Source: Flavobacteria bacterium MS024-2A (lineage in GTDB: Bacteria > Bacteroidota > Bacteroidia > Flavobacteriales > Flavobacteriaceae). Taken from it: a DNA stretch of 64,000 nucleotides. The DNA is taken from assembly GCA_905182305.1 (NCBI GenBank), contig CAJJBB010000005.1:62001-126000 (forward strand), in the 5' to 3' direction. The translations under genes were made by a program, and so were the position numbers. Within the stretch, counting starts at the first letter, position 1; each line of letters opens with the position of its first letter. Shown here in pieces: positions 28,863 to 37,287 of the stretch. Under the pieces are notes generated by a model. The model had not been told where the DNA came from and ran no database searches. It saw only the letters and a list, made by a program, of their open reading frames with translations.

Positions 28863-29221
28863 GATTTAACTGCATATTGAATTAATAATTCTAACGAAGC
28901 ATAGTCTAGTGTTTTTTCATGGGTTGCTTCTAAAAAAATAGGTGGAGCTTTTCCTACTTTTTCAGCTTGTAGCCAACGTGAAATACATAAACACCAGGTA
29001 TCTCCAGGTTTTAATCCTGGAAATTGCCATTGTGTAATTGGAGTGATTAGGTCATTGCCTTTCGCTGCAGAAAAGTCTAAAAACTCCTGCGTAACTTTCG
29101 CGCATACTGTGTGCGTTCCTGTATCTTCTGAAATAGTCCTACAAAAACCATCTCTAAAGTAACCCGTAATCGGATCAGTACAGCATGAAATAAGAGGAGT
29201 CCCAAAAATATTTTTTTCCAT
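28859..29221 (-). CDS. DUF2237 family protein
   Basis: 120 aa, close to the full length of DUF2237 proteins. Diagnostic stretches are NIFGTPLISCCTDPITGYFR at the N-terminus, FCRTISEDTGTHTVCA and FPGLKPGDTWCLCISRW. The conserved Cys and His residues are kept. Function of the family is unknown; it is soluble and cytoplasmic. It converges on the FAD monooxygenase (4-bp overlap) and is divergent from the Cys-rich mini-protein 40 bp away. Confidence 0.9.
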   Translation of the reverse strand: MEKNIFGTPLISCCTDPITGYFRDGFCRTISEDTGTHTVCAKVTQEFLDFSAAKGNDLITPITQWQFPGLKPGDTWCLCISRWLQAEKVGKAPPIFLEATHEKTLDYASLELLIQYAVKS

Positions 29222-29261
29222 AGATTAAAAATATTAAAAAGAAATATATAGATACCCAATT

Positions 29262-29477
29262 TTGATAAAAAATACTTTATTGAATAATCTTAATTTAATT
29301 AATGAAAATGATTTATCAAGCTCTTGTCAATGTAAGCACAATAATTTCTGTACCTTACTGATTATGGAAAATTCAGTAGAGCTAGAATGTAAGTGTGATT
29401 GTGCGCCGTGTAAGGCCGATATGTGTTACAGATGTACTTGTAAGCCTTGTGATTGCGAAAACTGTGATTGTGATTAA
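29262..29477 (+). CDS. Small cysteine-rich protein, metallothionein-like
   Basis: 71 aa if TTG 29262 is the start; another TTG at 29280 or ATG 29364 (Met35) is possible, so the N-terminus is uncertain. The chain holds 14 Cys, 11 of them in the last 30 residues, arranged as CxC, CxxC and CxCxxC (for example CKCDCAPCK, CYRCTCKPCDCENCDCD). No signal peptide or aromatic core. The spacing suits clusters of Zn, Cu or Cd ions, but it does not match the bacterial SmtA pattern I know. Neighbours are DUF2237 (divergent) and a HAD phosphatase (convergent, 4-bp overlap). Calling it a metal-binding protein is inference from composition; it may be a conserved orphan family. Confidence 0.6.
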   Translation: MIKNTLLNNLNLINENDLSSSCQCKHNNFCTLLIMENSVELECKCDCAPCKADMCYRCTCKPCDCENCDCD

Positions 29478-30142
29478 TTTTTGCTATTAAAAAACGTAGT
29501 GATTTTATCAAATGAAATTTCACTGAAATTTGTGATGATTAGATCTGCGCCATCATAAGATTGATTTTTTGAATGAACACTATTGTATCCTACACAATAA
29601 ATACCAGCTGCTTTTGCTGCAGTAATACCATTTGTAGAGTCTTCAATTACGATACATTCTGAAGGTAAGAAACCAGAAGCTTTAGCAGCATTTTTAAAAA
29701 TTTCAGGATGAGGTTTTGATGCTTTAAGATCGGCACCACTATGTTTTGAAATAAAATAAGAGTCTAAATCGAATCGTTTAAAAATTCGATTGATATTTAC
29801 CATGGAAGCAGAGGAGGCCAGCACAAGGGTGAGCGCTTTTTCATGATATTCTTGTATTAATTCTAAAACACCGTCTAAAAGCTTAAAGGAAGTGTCTTGA
29901 TCAAATAATTGACTAAAATATTTACGCTTGCAAGCAACTAATATTTCAGGAGAAATTTTTAAATTAAATGAAGAACAAATATATTCACAAATTGGAAGAG
30001 TAGCTTTCCCGGTGAATGAAGCATAAAGTTCTGGTGAAACCTCAATTTCAAACTCATTAAACGTTTTTTGGTAAGCCGCATGATGAATAGGTTCACTATC
30101 AACAATAACCCCATCCATATCAAATATTACTGCTTTGAGCAT
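29474..30142 (-). CDS. HAD superfamily phosphatase/phosphoglucomutase-like
   Basis: 222-aa HAD hydrolase with a C1 helical cap. Motif I is FDMDGVIVDSEP (Asp8 nucleophile, Asp10 acid), motif II the Ser in VLASSAS, motif III Lys in KASKPHPEIF, motif IV VIEDSTNGITAAKAAG. Length and motifs fit the beta-phosphoglucomutase/sugar-phosphatase branch; the exact substrate (hexose phosphate or other) cannot be read. Cytoplasmic. It overlaps the convergent Cys-rich gene by 4 bp. Confidence 0.87.
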   Translation of the reverse strand: MLKAVIFDMDGVIVDSEPIHHAAYQKTFNEFEIEVSPELYASFTGKATLPICEYICSSFNLKISPEILVACKRKYFSQLFDQDTSFKLLDGVLELIQEYHEKALTLVLASSASMVNINRIFKRFDLDSYFISKHSGADLKASKPHPEIFKNAAKASGFLPSECIVIEDSTNGITAAKAAGIYCVGYNSVHSKNQSYDGADLIITNFSEISFDKITTFFNSKN

Positions 30143-30259
30143 TTTTTTTAAACTAAATATTATTTTTAATAAGATATCCTCAAAGATAGCAAATACTTCA
30201 TTTTTAAACTTTTAGTAATTAAAAATCACTAAATTTATACAATTATTATAGCAACTTAT

Positions 30260-30643
30260 ATGTCATTAATTTTAATTCAATTTGTTTTATATTTCTCTAT
30301 ACCTCTTCAAGAAAATTGGTCTCCTTATTATGAGAATGAACAAATAAAAATTGAATACACTTCATCTATTTGTGGAAGTAAAAAACTTGATTTAAGTTTT
30401 GAATATTATTTAATTCGAATAATCAATAAAGCTGATGAGACTTTGGTGATTAATTTTCACAAAGGTGTTCAGCAAAACGAAAATGAAGAATATAAAGTTG
30501 CTTTTGTTCTTAAGCCTTATGAGGTAAGAACGGGTAGCTGTGATTATAACCCTATAGATTTAAAAATATTTAAGCAAGAAAATCCTAAAAAATCATCAAA
30601 AAGCTCCAGAAATTTTTTCACTCTCAAATATAAGTCTAGTTGA
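30260..30643 (+). CDS. Hypothetical exported protein, 127 aa
   Basis: I do not recognise this protein. It starts with a hydrophobic segment (SLILIQFVLYFSIPL) that could be a signal peptide or anchor, followed by a beta-rich region with two Cys (SSICGSKKL and GSCDYNP) that could form a disulfide, and a basic Ser/Lys-rich tail. Its stop overlaps the TTG start of the adhesin gene by 4 bp, which suggests translational coupling with it. A chaperone or accessory role for the adhesin is possible but not shown. Confidence 0.6.
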   Translation: MSLILIQFVLYFSIPLQENWSPYYENEQIKIEYTSSICGSKKLDLSFEYYLIRIINKADETLVINFHKGVQQNENEEYKVAFVLKPYEVRTGSCDYNPIDLKIFKQENPKKSSKSSRNFFTLKYKSS

Positions 30644-33600
30644 AGTATATTAATTTTTTCTTTTTTCTTTTTTCTTTTTTTGCTTTAAGTCAGGAAATGA
30701 AGTTTAGTGGTACCTTATCATCTACAACATGTAGTGGTACTTTATTTGAGTTTGACATAGAAAATGTACCTAATGAAATAAGTGTTACTGAATTTGATTT
30801 TAATGATGGCGCTTTACCTACAGGTTGGATTACTTCTCCATTCAGTATCTCACAGCCATGTAATGCAGCTACAGGAAATACACCTGATAATTCAAATTAT
30901 TTTTGGGCAACTACGACATCTGGACTGGTGATCGCTTTGGTTTCTGGTCGTAGATATGTGCAAACATCTGCGGTAGATGTTTCTCAAGGTGGAAGTATAG
31001 AGTTTTTGATTCGCTATGGTGCTGATGACCATGGGACTGGTAGGTGTGAAGATGGTGATGCTCCCAATGAAGAAGTATATCTTATATACTCTATTGATAA
31101 CGGAGATAATTATGTTCAATTTTTGACGGATGGGACACTGATAGAAATAAAAACAAACCATGGTATCGATGGTATCCTAATGATATTTCAATTCCTGAAG
31201 CTGCTCAAACTACAAACACACTTTTCCTATGGTACCAACCAAATAATAGTGGACCTACTTGGGACAACTGGGGTCTTGATGATGTGGTAATTAAAGCAAT
31301 TCCAGCAGCAACTGCAACCTGGACAATGGATTTTGGCTAGATGATATTGAAAGCGTTGCAGCTTCAGGTACTACATTAGTTTATTCAAAACTTTATCCAC
31401 CAAGTAATCAATTTACAACCTATACCGTGACTATTTCGTCAACTTTAGTTGATGGTTCAGTGTATGGATTGACAAAAGATGTAGTGGTTGATCCTAGTGA
31501 CGTAATTCTACCAACAGTTATAATACCGTCAGATATCACCATTGGAACCGATACAGGAAGTTGTTCTGCGACACTTTTAACCACTGGAACGGTAACCGCT
31601 ACAGATAATTGTGCTATAGCTTCTATAGAAAATGATGCTCCTGACACCTTTCCTTTAGGAGTAACAACCATTACTTGGACCATTACTGATAGTGCAAGTA
31701 ATACCGTAACTCAAACGCAACTCATTACAGTCGAAGACAATGAATTTCCAGTATTGACAATTCCCGCAGATATTGTGAGTTCAAATTGTAGTGTTAATAT
31801 TGGTGTGGCCTCAGCCACAGATAATTGTGGTGTTGGAACGCCAGCAAATACGATGCCCCAGCCTCGTTTTCTACCTGGAGTAATAGCGGTATTATGGCAG
31901 TTACAGATAACCAGGGGAATACTGTTTCTGCAACACAATTAGTTACAGTTTCAGATACCATAGCCCCTTTAAATACACCGCCAGTAAGCCTTACTATCAC
32001 TACAGACTCTGATTCTTGTGTTGCAACTGGTGTTTCTTTAGGGACTCCAACATCAAGTGATAATTGCGGCGTGGCTTCTGTAACCCATAATGCCCCGGAC
32101 AGTTTTCCTATTGGAACAACAACGGTAACATGGAGTGTGGTGGATGCATCAGGAAATGAAACTCTTTCTTACCAGACTGTTAATGTATCAGATACCACCG
32201 TACCGATTATTATACCACCAGCAGATATTAATTCTCAATCCTGTGTTATTGTTTTAGGAGTTCCAACAGTTTCAGATAACTGTAATGTAACCTATTCCAA
32301 TAATGCTCCTGACAGTTTTCCTTCTGGAGTAACAATTATTACTTGGACCGCGAGTGATACCGCTGGAAATATTACAACAGTAACTCAAAGAGTAACTTTT
32401 TCAGACAATACAAACCCTACTTTAGTATTACAAGGTGATGTAGTAGTTAATGCTGATACAGGCTCTTGTTTAGCCTCTGGAATTGACTTAGGGACTGTAA
32501 TTGTTAATGACGATTGTGGCGTGGATTCCTATGGAAATGATGCTCCAATTGGGAATGTGTTTCCAATTGGTGTAACCTCCGTAACATGGACTGTGACCGA
32601 TACTTTTGGAAATGCTACTTCGGCGGTTCAGCTTGTAACTGTAAATGATGTTGAAGCCCCAGTTGCCAGAGCTCAAGACCTTGTTATTTCATTAGATCAG
32701 CTTTCTACTATGAATATTTCGTGGGAACTTTTTGATAATGGGAGTACTGATAATTGTACAATTGAGAGTTATGTAATAAAAGGCTCAAAAATAGAGACAA
32801 TTAATTCAGTTGTAAAAACTATAGATTTTAGTTACAAACCCCCGATGAGTAATTTAAATGGGGATGCGAAAATTGGTGATGGGGTATTAAGTCTAACCAA
32901 TCTAACAGAAGAATCATGGGGTATATTCAAATTCAACCCAGAAACACCAAATTCAGATAATTTTAAAATTCAATTCAACCATAAACAATATGGAGGAAGT
33001 GGTGCTGATGGTATGAGTTTTAATTTTGGTCCTTCAATAGATTTTGTACAATATTCTAATTTTGAAGATGAACCCTCGGACACTGGGCTATCAATTAGTT
33101 TTGATGAATATGAAAATGCTGAAAAAGTATTTTGGAATGGAAATCTGATTGCATCTAACAATACTGAAAGTTTTTCAAGAAATAATTTAATAACAATTAA
33201 CTACGATAAAAATGGTCTTGATTTCTCTGGTTTTGGCTTAAACTTTAGTAATAAAATATTATCTGGATTTGATTCATCTGAGTTATCTAAATGGTACATG
33301 CATTTTGCAGCTAGAACAGGAAATTTGACAAATTATCACGTTGTAGATGATTTAAAATATTCTTATAAACTTACTCAAAACTCATCAACTACAAATAAAT
33401 CTTTATTTAACAGAAAATCAAAAACACTAATAAATTCAACCCTAGATTGTACTAGTGTTGGTACACAGCAAATTACCTTTTCGGTGTCTGATCCATCTGG
33501 AAATACAACTTCAGTGACTGTTAACTTAACTGTTACTGATGATTTAAATTCATGTGTCACAGCTTCAGGTTCTTCGCCTGCAGTTTCTGATAGTGATGGA

Positions 33601-34830
33601 GACGGGGTAGAGGATTCAATTGATGCATTTCCCAATGATCCAACTGAATGGGTAGACACTGATCTTGACGGTATTGGTAATAATAGTGATACTGATGATG
33701 ATAATGATGGTTTTCTTGATACAATAGAAATCTTAGCTGGAAGTGATCCTATAGATAGTAACAGTATTCCCTTAGATACTGATTCAGACGGTATTATTGA
33801 TTTAGATGATGATGATGATGATGGAGATGGTTTTTTAGATACATTAGAAATTATAGTTGGGACGGATCCTTTGGATAATTCTAGTTATCCCTTAGATACT
33901 GATCTAGATTTAGAGATAGATTTTTATGATACTGATGATGATAACGATGGTCAAAGTGATCTTGTTGAGCTTGAATGCGGTTCCGATCCTTTGAACAATC
34001 TTTCAAGAGCAAATGATACTGATTTTGATGGTATACCTGATTGTTTAGATATTGATGATGATAACGATGGCTTTAATGATGAAGCAGAAATTGCTGCTGA
34101 AACAGATCCCTTAAATGTTAATGAATTCCCAGGTTATTTAGATTCAGATGGAGATGGTTATATAGGGACTGGCGATAATTGTCCAGAGATACCAAATCCT
34201 AATCAATTAGATTTTGATAATGATGGTAGGGGAGATGCATGTGATAATTGTATTTCAATTGATAATTTTAATCAGCTAGATGAAGATCTAGATGCAATAG
34301 GTGATGTATGTGATAATTGTTTAGGTCTAGCGAATCCTCTCCAAAATGATTTTGATCAAGACGGACAAGGAGATTTATGTGATCTCGATGATGATAATGA
34401 TGGGCAAACCGATGAAGATGAAATTAGTTGCGGTTCTAACCCTAAAGATTCAAATTCATTGAGTCCAGATTTCGATAATGATGGTATTATAGATTGTTTG
34501 GATTTAGATAAAGACAATGATGGAATTGAAGATTCGATTGATCCAAATCCAGCAAGCTATGATGATTTTTTGATCAACGAGTTTGTTTCAGATAATGGGG
34601 ATGGAATTAATGACACATGGAAAGTTATTAAAATAGATGCTTACCCAAACAACCAAGTTTTTATATACACAAGAACTGGCGCATTGATTTATTCTTCAAA
34701 ACGTTATCAAAATAATTGGCCTTCTGGAAATCAAAAAAATGAAATCCCATCAGGGAGTTATTTCTATAAAATAGATTTAGAATCAGACGGAATTTCGGAT
34801 AAAGAGGGTTGGATATACCTTACTAGATAA
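30640..34830 (+). pseudogene. T9SS-secreted HYR/TSP3 adhesin gene with multiple small indels in its 5' part
   Basis: One gene of about 1395 codons is spread over three frames. It starts at TTG 30640 with a signal peptide (FFFFLFSFFALSQ), then an MAM/reelin-like region (FDFNDGALPTGW, FLIRYGADDHGTGRCE). The frame shifts first near the T5 run 31120-31124, second near the T4 run 31331-31334 and again several times within about 31845-31900. Each shift is explained by one missing base (one restores by the opposite change), and the repaired reading is continuous: DGWDTDRNKNKPWYRWYPND, then LDDIESVAASGTTLVY, then NDAPASF-LPGVIAV-VTDNQGNT. After 31900 the gene is intact to its T9SS tail. Clustered indels in one 0.8-kb stretch mean either a decaying gene or poor base calls there. 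The intact part is described separately. Confidence 0.75.
31825..34830 (+). CDS. Intact 3' part of the adhesin: HYR repeats, nested lectin-like domain, TSP3 repeats, T9SS type B tail
   Basis: Open frame of 1001 codons; it lacks a signal peptide, so it is probably not expressed alone. Order of parts: about four HYR domains (residues 25-285; repeated NAPDSFP-G-TTVTW pattern with Cys pairs), half of a further HYR-type domain (STDNCTIESYVI), a legume-lectin/ConA-like domain at about 330-515 (HKQYGGSGADGMSFNFG, WNGNLIAS, HVVDDLKYSY), the other half of that HYR domain (DCTSVGTQQITFSVSD), TSP3 calcium repeats at about 587-912 (DSDGDGVEDSIDAFP, DTDDDNDGFLDTIEI and more), and a gliding-motility-associated C-terminal sorting domain at 915-1001 (SDNGDGINDTWKV, IPSGSYFYKIDL, GWIYLTR). 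This is a typical long surface adhesin secreted by T9SS. Confidence 0.8.
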   Translation: MWCWNASKYDAPASFSTWSNSGIMAVTDNQGNTVSATQLVTVSDTIAPLNTPPVSLTITTDSDSCVATGVSLGTPTSSDNCGVASVTHNAPDSFPIGTTTVTWSVVDASGNETLSYQTVNVSDTTVPIIIPPADINSQSCVIVLGVPTVSDNCNVTYSNNAPDSFPSGVTIITWTASDTAGNITTVTQRVTFSDNTNPTLVLQGDVVVNADTGSCLASGIDLGTVIVNDDCGVDSYGNDAPIGNVFPIGVTSVTWTVTDTFGNATSAVQLVTVNDVEAPVARAQDLVISLDQLSTMNISWELFDNGSTDNCTIESYVIKGSKIETINSVVKTIDFSYKPPMSNLNGDAKIGDGVLSLTNLTEESWGIFKFNPETPNSDNFKIQFNHKQYGGSGADGMSFNFGPSIDFVQYSNFEDEPSDTGLSISFDEYENAEKVFWNGNLIASNNTESFSRNNLITINYDKNGLDFSGFGLNFSNKILSGFDSSELSKWYMHFAARTGNLTNYHVVDDLKYSYKLTQNSSTTNKSLFNRKSKTLINSTLDCTSVGTQQITFSVSDPSGNTTSVTVNLTVTDDLNSCVTASGSSPAVSDSDGDGVEDSIDAFPNDPTEWVDTDLDGIGNNSDTDDDNDGFLDTIEILAGSDPIDSNSIPLDTDSDGIIDLDDDDDDGDGFLDTLEIIVGTDPLDNSSYPLDTDLDLEIDFYDTDDDNDGQSDLVELECGSDPLNNLSRANDTDFDGIPDCLDIDDDNDGFNDEAEIAAETDPLNVNEFPGYLDSDGDGYIGTGDNCPEIPNPNQLDFDNDGRGDACDNCISIDNFNQLDEDLDAIGDVCDNCLGLANPLQNDFDQDGQGDLCDLDDDNDGQTDEDEISCGSNPKDSNSLSPDFDNDGIIDCLDLDKDNDGIEDSIDPNPASYDDFLINEFVSDNGDGINDTWKVIKIDAYPNNQVFIYTRTGALIYSSKRYQNNWPSGNQKNEIPSGSYFYKIDLESDGISDKEGWIYLTR

Positions 34831-34845
34831 CAAACGGATTAACTC

Positions 34846-35760
34846 TTAAATAACTTTTTCAATTAGTTCTTTAGTTCGAATAGCGCCTTCTTTTCTTGAA
34901 ATTTTATTCCCAAAAAATTCAACGCCAATAAATTCTAACTGTGGAGCTTTTTTAAGCACTTCAAACATACGTTTGTAATCGATTGTGATTTCCTCTCCTT
35001 CAGATGTAAATTCAGATGATTTCGCACTGACAGCACGGATATAAGGAGCAAGTAATTCGATCCCTTTATAAGGATCTGGATAAAAGGTATCTGGGTTGCG
35101 CTTAAGAGTCCAGTTAGTGAAGTCCCCTAAAACACCAACATTTTTAAGATTCACGGCTTCCATTAAAGAGATCATCCATTCTGGACTTGAAGAATATCCA
35201 TTATGATTTTCTATCAATAAAGAAATATTCTTTGTTGCTGCATAATTTCCTAATTCAGAGACTCCTTCTATTGCATAATTTAGTTTTTCATCAAATGGTA
35301 TGGTGATATTCTCACCACATACATTACGCATGCTTTTGCAGCCTAGTTCAGAGGCGATGTCTACCCAATATTTATAGGTTTTTAATGCTTTTTTTCTTTT
35401 TGTGAGGTTTTTATCTCCAATATCTCCAACACCCCCAGTTAGAAATACTCCACTTTTCACTCCTGCAGCTTTCATATTAGCATTCATTGTAGCTAAATGT
35501 TTTTTATTAAGGTTTGGGGGAAAATGAAACATTTCATGATCTATGAATTCAAAACCTATTGACTTTGCAACTGCTGGATAGTCAAAAACATTAATGCCTA
35601 AAGGGTCATTATCACCATATCCAGTTCGCATTAACGACCAGGGTGTGATAGATATTTTTAAGTTTGAGGGATTACTTTTTGATAAAGTATTAAAGCTTGA
35701 TAAGCTTGTTACGCCAATTGAGCCCGCTAGACCAGTAAATATAAATTGTCTTCTTTTCAT
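34846..35760 (-). CDS. Tat-exported sugar phosphate isomerase/epimerase (TIM barrel)
   Basis: 304 aa. Tat leader KRRQFIFTGLAGSIGVTSL with RR at 3-4. TIM-barrel elements in order: FEFIDHEMFHFP, CKSMRNVCGENI, LLIENHNGYSSS (Glu and His metal ligands), VGVLGDFTNW, and FIGVEFFG at the last strand. It is in the same superfamily as the product at 3279 but not a close duplicate. Such exported members are frequent in marine Bacteroidota and act on oxidised or keto sugars or related polyols. The gene converges on the adhesin (15-bp gap) and follows CotH on the same strand; gap to CotH 74 bp. Confidence 0.85.
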   Translation of the reverse strand: MKRRQFIFTGLAGSIGVTSLSSFNTLSKSNPSNLKISITPWSLMRTGYGDNDPLGINVFDYPAVAKSIGFEFIDHEMFHFPPNLNKKHLATMNANMKAAGVKSGVFLTGGVGDIGDKNLTKRKKALKTYKYWVDIASELGCKSMRNVCGENITIPFDEKLNYAIEGVSELGNYAATKNISLLIENHNGYSSSPEWMISLMEAVNLKNVGVLGDFTNWTLKRNPDTFYPDPYKGIELLAPYIRAVSAKSSEFTSEGEEITIDYKRMFEVLKKAPQLEFIGVEFFGNKISRKEGAIRTKELIEKVI

Positions 35761-35834
35761 AATCTTAATAGTGTAATGTATAAAGGTAAATTAATGAGGT
35801 AGATGAAGCAAATTGACGCTAAATCAAAGATCAA

Positions 35835-37196
35835 TTAAAGTTCATTTATATTTTGATCTAGCCAATCAAAACGCTCATTAATCCATTCTTCTAGATAATT
35901 GATTTCACTATCATAGCTATCTCCAATAAATTTATTGGGCCAAATATATTTACCTAGTATAAGCCATTTACCAAAATTTTTATCAATGGCACTAGACCCT
36001 TTCAAATTCTCTTGAAGTTCCCTCAATCTCCCTGAAACTGTATCTGAGGATAAAATCTCTGATCTCAGAATTGCCCATCTTTCTTTTAATAAGCTCACAT
36101 ATTCAGGATCATCTAAAAAACGATTCCACCAAAAAGGCACTTGCCAGTTATCACCAGAGCAAATATCATTAAATCGATGCGCCCATCCATATGGTGAGTC
36201 TCCGTCACAATAATTCACATTTCCAAAAGCAAGATTAAAATCCCAAATAGGCCCCATTTTTAATTTTCCTCCTTTTTCTTTGTGGAGATAAGTACTGAGT
36301 CTAAAACCATCTGGATTTTTAGAAAATTCGTTTAAAATAAAAAAGTCGATAAAACTATCTAAGTCAATAAATTGGCGATATCCATTTTCAATTGATTCAA
36401 AGTCTTCTGAAATAAGAGCAGTTTCAAAAAGATGAATGTAATCCTGAATATATTTTTTTTGCTCATCAGAAACATCATCAGCTTTAGGGTATTCATATAA
36501 GAAATTAATATTACCCGTATCCACTAAAAGACCTGTTGTGTTATATTGTGAGGCAAATGCAATATTTTCATCATACCAATCTCCATCTCCTGTTGGTTTA
36601 TCAATTTTAATGATGTATCCACCGGTAATATCTTCCACCTTATTTTTACTAATGTCAACCCTGTTTCTATCTCGTTTTATTTTTTCCATTAACACATACG
36701 TTCCCTGGAAAATTTCATTAATTTCTAGCTCATAAAATTTAGTTTTACTAGCATACTGTCCCATGTTATTTGAGAGCTCATAAATTAATACATTTCGCAC
36801 AAGAGATTTATCGCTATAAGGTCCATATAAAATCCAATCTTCTTCTTCTGGAAATCCACCTAAAGAGGCATTTAGATCCTCTCCCATTTCATCCCAAGTT
36901 TCAAAACCATAAGATTTCTTATCAAACATTTGAGAACTAGAACCTCTAATTTCAATTCCAATTAAATGTTCTTCTATTAACAACTCTTCTTGATAAATCT
37001 GAAGACTTCCAGGAATTTTAGGTTCATCTACTATATTCTGATTTCCCGTTTGGATTTTCATTAATGGAAGGGGGGGGCCTAATATGACATCTGGAGTTAT
37101 TAACTCATTTCCAATTTTAGTGCCTTCTTTATTACAGCTAAAGCAAAGAAAAAACAGAAAGCTGACAGAAATTATTTGATATAAAGTATGTTTCAT
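35835..37196 (-). CDS. CotH kinase family lipoprotein
   Basis: 453 aa. Lipobox SFLFFLCFSC with Cys21. The CotH kinase fold is recognisable: IEIRGSSSQMFDKKSYGFE (nucleotide-binding start), DWILYGPYSDKSLVRN, GTYVLMEKIKRD (ATP-binding Lys), and GGYIIKIDKPTGDGDWY; the catalytic-loop region is KMGPIWDFNLAFGN with the Asp that binds Mg. The best known member, spore-coat CotH, phosphorylates Ser of coat proteins; outer-membrane members of Bacteroidota have unknown targets. A C8 tract on the coding strand (plus-strand G8 at 37070-37077) lies just after the lipobox, at about residue 40, where slippage would truncate the protein. Confidence 0.87.
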   Translation of the reverse strand: MKHTLYQIISVSFLFFLCFSCNKEGTKIGNELITPDVILGPPLPLMKIQTGNQNIVDEPKIPGSLQIYQEELLIEEHLIGIEIRGSSSQMFDKKSYGFETWDEMGEDLNASLGGFPEEEDWILYGPYSDKSLVRNVLIYELSNNMGQYASKTKFYELEINEIFQGTYVLMEKIKRDRNRVDISKNKVEDITGGYIIKIDKPTGDGDWYDENIAFASQYNTTGLLVDTGNINFLYEYPKADDVSDEQKKYIQDYIHLFETALISEDFESIENGYRQFIDLDSFIDFFILNEFSKNPDGFRLSTYLHKEKGGKLKMGPIWDFNLAFGNVNYCDGDSPYGWAHRFNDICSGDNWQVPFWWNRFLDDPEYVSLLKERWAILRSEILSSDTVSGRLRELQENLKGSSAIDKNFGKWLILGKYIWPNKFIGDSYDSEINYLEEWINERFDWLDQNINEL

Positions 37197-37287
37197 TAGT
37201 TATTACTTAACAGTAAAATTACATAAAACATAAGAGTTATTTGATTATCTGTAAATCTTACTATCTTATATTTTTTAAAAATCTAAT

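Noticed and set aside
31440-32660. Regularly spaced similar 240-bp blocks, considered as DNA repeats
   Set aside because: They are diverged HYR protein domains, similar at the protein level only.
33570-34560. Dense GATGATGATGAT-type repetition, considered as a satellite or CRISPR-like array
   Set aside because: It is in frame and encodes Asp-rich TSP3 calcium repeats of varying length; no constant repeat with unique spacers.
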